Below are positions 32,025 to 39,100 of a stretch of DNA of 39,100 nt, one piece after another. The stretch's first letter is position 1. The number at the start of each line of letters is the position of its first letter. The stretch lies in contig JAKADK010000017.1 in the NCBI GenBank assembly GCA_021820665.1, forward strand, positions 1 through 39,100, written 5' to 3'. Both the position numbers and the translations under genes were made by a program. The DNA is from Actinomycetes bacterium (lineage in GTDB: Bacteria > Actinomycetota > Acidimicrobiia > Acidimicrobiales > RAAP-2). The notes beneath the pieces are model-generated. The model searched no databases. It was not told the DNA's origin and saw only the letters and a list, made by a program, of their open reading frames with translations.

Positions 32025-33074
32025 TCAGCCGCGGACCATGACCATCGCCGGGCGGACCACCGACCCTTTCCAGCGGTACCCGGCCCGCATGACCTGGGCG
32101 ACGACCACCTCGTGCCCGCTCCCACCCCCGTTGTCGTCACCGCTCGTCCCGTGTGCCGCGCCCGTCTCGCCCGGACCGCCGTCACCGCGTGTGGCACCGG
32201 CGCCGCCCTGGCCACCGCCCTGGCCGCCGCCGTCGTCGGTGCCTCCATCCCGGTTCCCCGCGGCGTCCGCCGTGTCGTCGACCGCCCGGGTGTCGTCCGA
32301 GACGTTCCCGGTGGGACCATCCGGCCCCGGCCCGGCAGTGGCCGGCCCCGACCCGGCAGTGGCCGGCCCCGGCGGCTCCGGTGTCTCGGCGGGAGAGCCG
32401 ACCGGCTCCCCGGTCTCGGCGGGTAGCTGGCCCACCGCCTCGTGGAGGCTGGGGTCGAAGGGCTCCCCGATCGGGTCGATGCGTTCGAGGCCCTCCTTCG
32501 TCAGCACGTCGTTGAGCAGTGCCGTCGCCTGGACGAGCGCCCGACCGTCGTCGGAGGTGGGATCGCCGAGGTGGGCGGCGGCGAGGTCGAGGACGTCCAG
32601 GACGGGCAGGAGCTTGTCGACCAGCGAGCGTGCCGCACGGTCAGCCTCCTCCAGCTGTTGCTTGGCCACCCGCTTCCGGTAGTTCTCGAAGTCGGCCTGG
32701 AGGCGCCGCAGGGCGTCCAGGTACTCGTCACGCTCGGCCTCGACGGACCGGATGAGCTCGTCGCCGCCGGGATCGTCGGTCCGATCACCGTCCGGCTCCG
32801 GGACGGGCCGGCCGTCTCCGTCGGCAACCTGCCCGCCGGTGTCGGGACCATCGACACCCACTCCACCGTTGGCAGGGCCATCGGCACCCTGCCCGCCGGT
32901 GTCGGGATCGCCCACGGAGCGCTGGCCGTTCGGAGCGTCTCCCGGCGCGTCTCCCGGCGCGTCTCCCTGGCCGGCCATCCCCCCGGGAGGGGGGAACCGT
33001 TGCTCGTCCTCTGCGCCACCCGGGCGGGGAGGTCGGTCCTCGTCCCGGGTGCGTGCCTGTGACCCGTTGCCCAT
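32025..33074 (-). CDS. grpE: GrpE nucleotide-exchange factor with large beta-domain insertion
   Basis: GrpE (349 residues) releases ADP from DnaK. Conserved parts are the long dimerisation helix and four-helix region (SVEAERDEYLDALRRLQADFENYRKRVAKQ... to FDPSLHEAVGQLP, about 110-218) and the closing strand HEVVVAQVMRAGYRWKGSVVRPAMVMV (321-347). Between them lie about 100 residues rich in Gly, Pro, Asp and Thr, with repeats such as GPATAG, where normal GrpE has a short beta-hairpin. The N-terminal 105 residues are similarly disordered, with GDAP and DTGGQ repeats. A usual GrpE has 180-230 residues. Whether the insertion is a flexible loop or has a function is unknown. ATG 33074 lies five bases after the dnaK stop. 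Confidence 0.92.
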   Translation of the reverse strand: MGNGSQARTRDEDRPPRPGGAEDEQRFPPPGGMAGQGDAPGDAPGDAPNGQRSVGDPDTGGQGADGPANGGVGVDGPDTGGQVADGDGRPVPEPDGDRTDDPGGDELIRSVEAERDEYLDALRRLQADFENYRKRVAKQQLEEADRAARSLVDKLLPVLDVLDLAAAHLGDPTSDDGRALVQATALLNDVLTKEGLERIDPIGEPFDPSLHEAVGQLPAETGEPVGSPAETPEPPGPATAGSGPATAGPGPDGPTGNVSDDTRAVDDTADAAGNRDGGTDDGGGQGGGQGGAGATRGDGGPGETGAAHGTSGDDNGGGSGHEVVVAQVMRAGYRWKGSVVRPAMVMVRG

Positions 33075-33079
33075 CGCCC

Positions 33080-34921
<1,842 letters not shown>

Positions 34922-35052
34922 CGTCCTGCCTCCTGCTTGTTCCGTCGTGCCCGTCCTTCGGGCACCTGGTCCGCTCGTCCGGCTCGTCCGCCGGTGTCCT
35001 GCTCCGGCGGGTTCAACCACCCGTCGTGCCTCACTATTCCGTCATGCTACGC

Positions 35053-35067
35053 GAAACATATGGTTTC
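35053..35067. promoter_or_regulatory. GAAAC-N5-GTTTC inverted repeat before dnaK
   Basis: A perfect 5-base inverted repeat with a 5-base ATATG spacer lies in the 246-base divergent gap between dnaK and the mutase gene, in an AT-rich patch that stands out from its surroundings. It is downstream of the likely dnaK -10, so it would fall in the leader. Its binder is not known. Confidence 0.35.
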
Positions 35068-35090
35068 ATGATCGCAAGCAGTAGAGGAAA

Positions 35091-35111
35091 GTTGAGTCTT
35101 AGTATAGCAAC
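35091..35111 (-). promoter_or_regulatory. HAIR-like HspR operator overlapping the dnaK -10 element
   Basis: On the minus strand GTTGCTA-N7-ACTCAAC has the length and spacing of the HspR-associated inverted repeat (consensus CTTGAGT-N7-ACTCAAG). The right half matches at six of seven bases; the left half matches poorly. TATACT, a good -10 hexamer, lies inside it (35106-35101), so a bound repressor would block the promoter. This fits the hspR gene in the operon. The dnaK leader would then be about 170 bases. Confidence 0.55.
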
Positions 35112-35155
35112 CTCGTCAGGTTCCCGTGTCCCCGTCCGGAGCGACGGCTCCCGGG

Positions 35156-35161
35156 TAGCAT
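35156..35161 (+). promoter_or_regulatory. -10 element of the mutase gene (leaderless)
   Basis: TAGCAT ends six bases before the ATG at 35168 and no Shine-Dalgarno sequence is present, so the transcript is probably leaderless. Confidence 0.45.
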
Positions 35162-35167
35162 CGGGTG

Positions 35168-35923
35168 ATGCTCGATCTGGTGCTCCTCCGTCATGGCCAA
35201 TCGACCTGGAACGCCGAGAACCTGTTCACCGGGTGGGAGGACGTCGACCTCACCGCCGTCGGCGAGGAGGAAGCCGCCGCCGCCGGCCGGCTGCTCCGGG
35301 AGGAGGCCGGCCTCGACCTGCGGGTGGTCCACACGTCGGTGCTCACCCGGGCCGTCCGCACCGCCGCCATCGCTCTCGACGTGGCCGGGCGGAGCTGGCT
35401 CCCCGTGCGACGGCACTGGCGCCTGAACGAGCGGCACTACGGCGACCTCCAGGGGAAGGACAAGGTCGCCGTGGCCGAAGCCCACGGGCCCGAGCAGCTC
35501 CGGGCGTGGCGCCGCGGCTACGCCACGCCACCCCCGCCGGTGTCCGTGGACGATCCCCGCCACCCGTCCCATGACACCCGGTACCGGGACGTCCCGGTCG
35601 ACGCGCTCCCCGCCACGGAGTGCCTGGCCGATGTCGTGGTCCGGATGGTGCCCTACTGGGAGGACGCCATCGTTCCCGATCTGCTCGTCACCGCGGCCCG
35701 GGGCGGCGGCGTCCTGGTCGTGGCCCACGGCAACAGCCTCCGGGCACTGCGCAAGCACCTCGAAGGCATCGGCGACGACGAGATCACCGGCCTCGAGATC
35801 CCGACCGGGATCCCCTACCGCTACCGGTTGGACGACTCGCTCTCCATCGCGGAGCAGGGCTACCTCGGCGACGCCGACGCAGCCCTGCAAGCCGCCGAGG
35901 CCGTGGCCCGCCAGGCGGGCTGA
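35168..35923 (+). CDS. gpmA: 2,3-bisphosphoglycerate-dependent phosphoglycerate mutase
   Basis: The 251-residue enzyme interconverts 3- and 2-phosphoglycerate in glycolysis. The phosphohistidine motif is LLRHGQSTWN, followed by LFTGWEDVDLTAVGEEEA, the contact loop LNERHYGDLQGKDK and the second catalytic His in VVAHGNSLRALRKHLEG. ERHYG and the length place it in the dPGM family rather than among related phosphatases. ATG 35168 follows a -10 element directly; a GTG one codon earlier is an alternative. It is divergent from dnaK. Confidence 0.94.
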   Translation: MLDLVLLRHGQSTWNAENLFTGWEDVDLTAVGEEEAAAAGRLLREEAGLDLRVVHTSVLTRAVRTAAIALDVAGRSWLPVRRHWRLNERHYGDLQGKDKVAVAEAHGPEQLRAWRRGYATPPPPVSVDDPRHPSHDTRYRDVPVDALPATECLADVVVRMVPYWEDAIVPDLLVTAARGGGVLVVAHGNSLRALRKHLEGIGDDEITGLEIPTGIPYRYRLDDSLSIAEQGYLGDADAALQAAEAVARQAG

Positions 35924-36024
35924 ACGGGGGACCCGCCGGGGGGTTTGGCGGGGGACCTGGCGGGCCCCGGCCCCCTTGCGCATCCGGGTCGGTCGGAGTG
36001 CGGTGCCAGTGCCGCCCGGGGAGC
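35924..36024. other. G-rich convergent gap between gpmA and PII gene
   Basis: The gap has several G-runs on the plus strand and a possible stem (GGGGG 35950-35954 with CCCCC 35971-35975, followed by TT). It may end transcription from both sides, but the stem is weak. I see no gene in it. Confidence 0.3.
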
Positions 36025-38005
<1,981 letters not shown>

Positions 38006-38153
38006 GGTTCGGGAGCTCCTCTCCTGACATGCCGAGGTCGCAATCGGCGCAGTGGCTGCTCCCGGAGGGAGGTCACCACCAGTCCTGGGCAGACAGATCC
38101 GCTCTGTCGGAGGACACAATGCAGGTCCGGCATTTCCGCACCGTCACGCCGGT

Positions 38154-38170
38154 GTTACAACCGTGTGAAC
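38154..38170. promoter_or_regulatory. GlnR-box-like sequence upstream of amt
   Basis: GTTAC-N6-GTGAAC resembles the actinomycete GlnR site (gTnAc-n6-GaAAc) with the second half shifted by one base. It lies about 150 bases before the amt start, in the 254-base gap that must hold the amt promoter. Nitrogen control of amt-glnK would be expected, but whether this organism has GlnR is not visible here. Confidence 0.25.
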
Positions 38171-38231
38171 TGACCGGATGGCCGGAGACGGGGAGCGATC
38201 GCTGGTCGTGGCTGGGCGGCGCGGCCGCCGG

Positions 38232-38252
38232 CCGGTCCCGCAGGCGGGCCGG
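38232..38252 (-). terminator. GC hairpin after the small membrane protein gene
   Basis: Arms CCGG-T-CCCGC and GCGGGCCGG pair over nine bases with one bulge and a two-base loop, eight bases after the stop of the membrane protein gene on the minus strand. No T-tract follows. It would keep that gene separate from amt. Confidence 0.35.
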
Positions 38253-38259
38253 GCTCAGG

Positions 38260-38820
38260 TCACGAGGATGGCGGCGTGTAGCGCTTGTTGGCCCGGGCCG
38301 GACCGAGGCGCGAGGCGGCGTCGGTCCGGGCCAGCTTCAGCTGGGACTGGTACCGGTACGCCCTGACGAGCAGCCATGCCCCCACCATGATGTAGGGCAC
38401 ACCGAAACCCCAGAAGTGCAGGTTGAAGATGGACAGGCCGTAGAGCGCCATCGTGATCCCGAGGTACAGCCGTTTGCGGTACCACGCCATCGCCAACATG
38501 ACGACGGCCAGCACGACGGCGACCGCCCCGATCTCGGCGTACAGCGACGGGTTGACGTAGAGCTTGTTCACCTGGCCGTCGGCGAGCAGGCGCTTCGGGT
38601 CGTTGGCGATGAGGCTTGCCGACACGATGAGGCCGATCATGGCGCCGATGGGCGCCGCCAGCAGTCCGATCAGTCGCTCCTTGTCGTCGGCGCGGGCCGT
38701 CTGGCCTTCCAGCTCGGCGACCGCGGCCGGCGTTGGCGCCGAGTCAGGCTTCTCCGGCGCTTCCTTCACGAACACACCGATCACGCGCTGGCCGAAGGAC
38801 CGGCCGGTGGCGTCACGCAT
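38260..38820 (-). CDS. Small four-helix membrane protein of unknown function
   Basis: The 186-residue product has a hydrophilic N-terminus of about 47 residues rich in Ala, Pro and Glu, then four predicted membrane helices: about 50-71 (LIGLLAAPIGAMIGLIVSASLI), 92-113 (LYAEIGAVAVVLAVVMLAMAWY), 117-135 and 137-157 (IMVGAWLLVRAYRY). The end is basic (RYQSQLKLARTDAASRLG...). Proteins of this layout are conserved hypotheticals in actinomycetes; I do not know a function. ATG 38820 has no clear Shine-Dalgarno, and a perfect 14-base palindrome lies nine bases before it. Confidence 0.65.
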   Translation of the reverse strand: MRDATGRSFGQRVIGVFVKEAPEKPDSAPTPAAVAELEGQTARADDKERLIGLLAAPIGAMIGLIVSASLIANDPKRLLADGQVNKLYVNPSLYAEIGAVAVVLAVVMLAMAWYRKRLYLGITMALYGLSIFNLHFWGFGVPYIMVGAWLLVRAYRYQSQLKLARTDAASRLGPARANKRYTPPSS

Positions 38821-38828
38821 CGAGGGCC

Positions 38829-38842
38829 CACGTCCGGACGTG
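38829..38842. promoter_or_regulatory. 14-bp perfect palindrome before the membrane protein gene
   Basis: CACGTCCGGACGTG lies nine bases before the start codon, where a repressor or a leader hairpin could act. There is no further evidence for either role. Confidence 0.35.
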
Positions 38843-39100
38843 CGGCACGGCAGCGGACTTCCTCATGCCGCCACGCGTGCCGGAGGTCTCCGTACCAGCG
38901 GACGGCTCTCCACCCACCCGCCCACCGGCATCCGAGGAGCGAGGAGGAAGGAGGGATCGGGGGTTGGCGCCGGTCGCGAGCGTCGGCTCGGGACCTCGGG
39001 GGCGCGTGGGAAACGCCATGCGAGACGGTAGCGCGCCCGGGGCGCCGCCCACAATGCCGGAGGGGCCCGCCCCACGCGCCGCCCCACGCGCCGCCGTGTG
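38843..39100. other. Right-edge stretch without a supported gene
   Basis: Open frames here are short, Arg/Pro-rich and resemble no family I know. The stretch contains a 12-bp unit repeated twice (39069-39092) and otherwise nothing I recognise. It may hold the promoter of a gene beyond the window. Confidence 0.4.

Noticed and set aside
38813-39087. Short minus-strand open frames at the right edge
   Set aside because: They are Arg/Pro/Gly-rich, overlap each other in different frames, lack a ribosome-binding site and match no family I know.

Overview
The window is very GC-rich, with short intergenic gaps, many 4-bp ATGA/GTGA gene overlaps, and actinobacterial gene sets: a dnaK-grpE-dnaJ-hspR-clpB operon, PurS/PurQ/small PurL, and an amt-PII pair. 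The partial first gene has the repeated '[30 protein letters not shown]' pattern familiar from Acidimicrobiia-type Actinomycetota. I infer an actinomycete, probably Acidimicrobiia-like. No rRNA, tRNA, CRISPR array, transposase or integrase was seen.

Layout. (1) 1-4727: the start of a secreted repeat protein (-), a MarR regulator coupled to a DHA2-type MFS exporter (+), and a polytopic membrane protein of probable cell-surface glycopolymer function (+). (2) 4948-14813 (+): a ten-gene cluster with an NMT1/ThiY-type ABC importer (ATPase, permease, lipoprotein), PyrD class 1B, an IclR regulator, a PyrE-like protein, a degenerate PRTase-like protein, an M20 N-carbamoyl-amino-acid hydrolase, PyrK and a type I dihydroorotase. 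(3) 14926-27802 (-): purine synthesis genes purM, purF, purL, purQ, purS, purC, purB, purD and purA, interrupted by two plus-strand genes (a PHP phosphoesterase and a small conserved protein). (4) 27954-34921 (-): dnaK-grpE-dnaJ-hspR-clpB. (5) 35168-38820: phosphoglycerate mutase (+), then PII, ammonium transporter and a small membrane protein (all -). The last 280 bases hold no gene I can support.

The most interesting part is region 2. It lacks carAB, pyrB and pyrF, so it is not a complete UMP operon. It does hold every step needed to run the middle of the pathway backwards: uptake, orotate to dihydroorotate (PyrD/PyrK), to N-carbamoyl-L-aspartate (dihydroorotase), to aspartate plus CO2 and NH3 (M20 hydrolase), with its own IclR regulator. 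This matches the biochemically known reductive orotate degradation route. I propose a dedicated orotate (or dihydroorotate/ureidosuccinate) uptake and utilisation system. The two PRTase-fold proteins in its middle have altered PRPP-binding loops and may be sensors or accessory subunits. Function is inferred from gene content; the gene identities themselves are mostly secure.

Other features of note are a roughly 100-residue low-complexity insertion in the GrpE beta-domain, several apparently leaderless genes (-10 element six to eight bases before the start codon), a strong G-quadruplex tract and an IclR-like palindrome before the importer operon, a four-copy CACAATCACT repeat before the binding-protein gene, and a small conserved gene between purQ and purL whose 3' end overlaps that of purQ.
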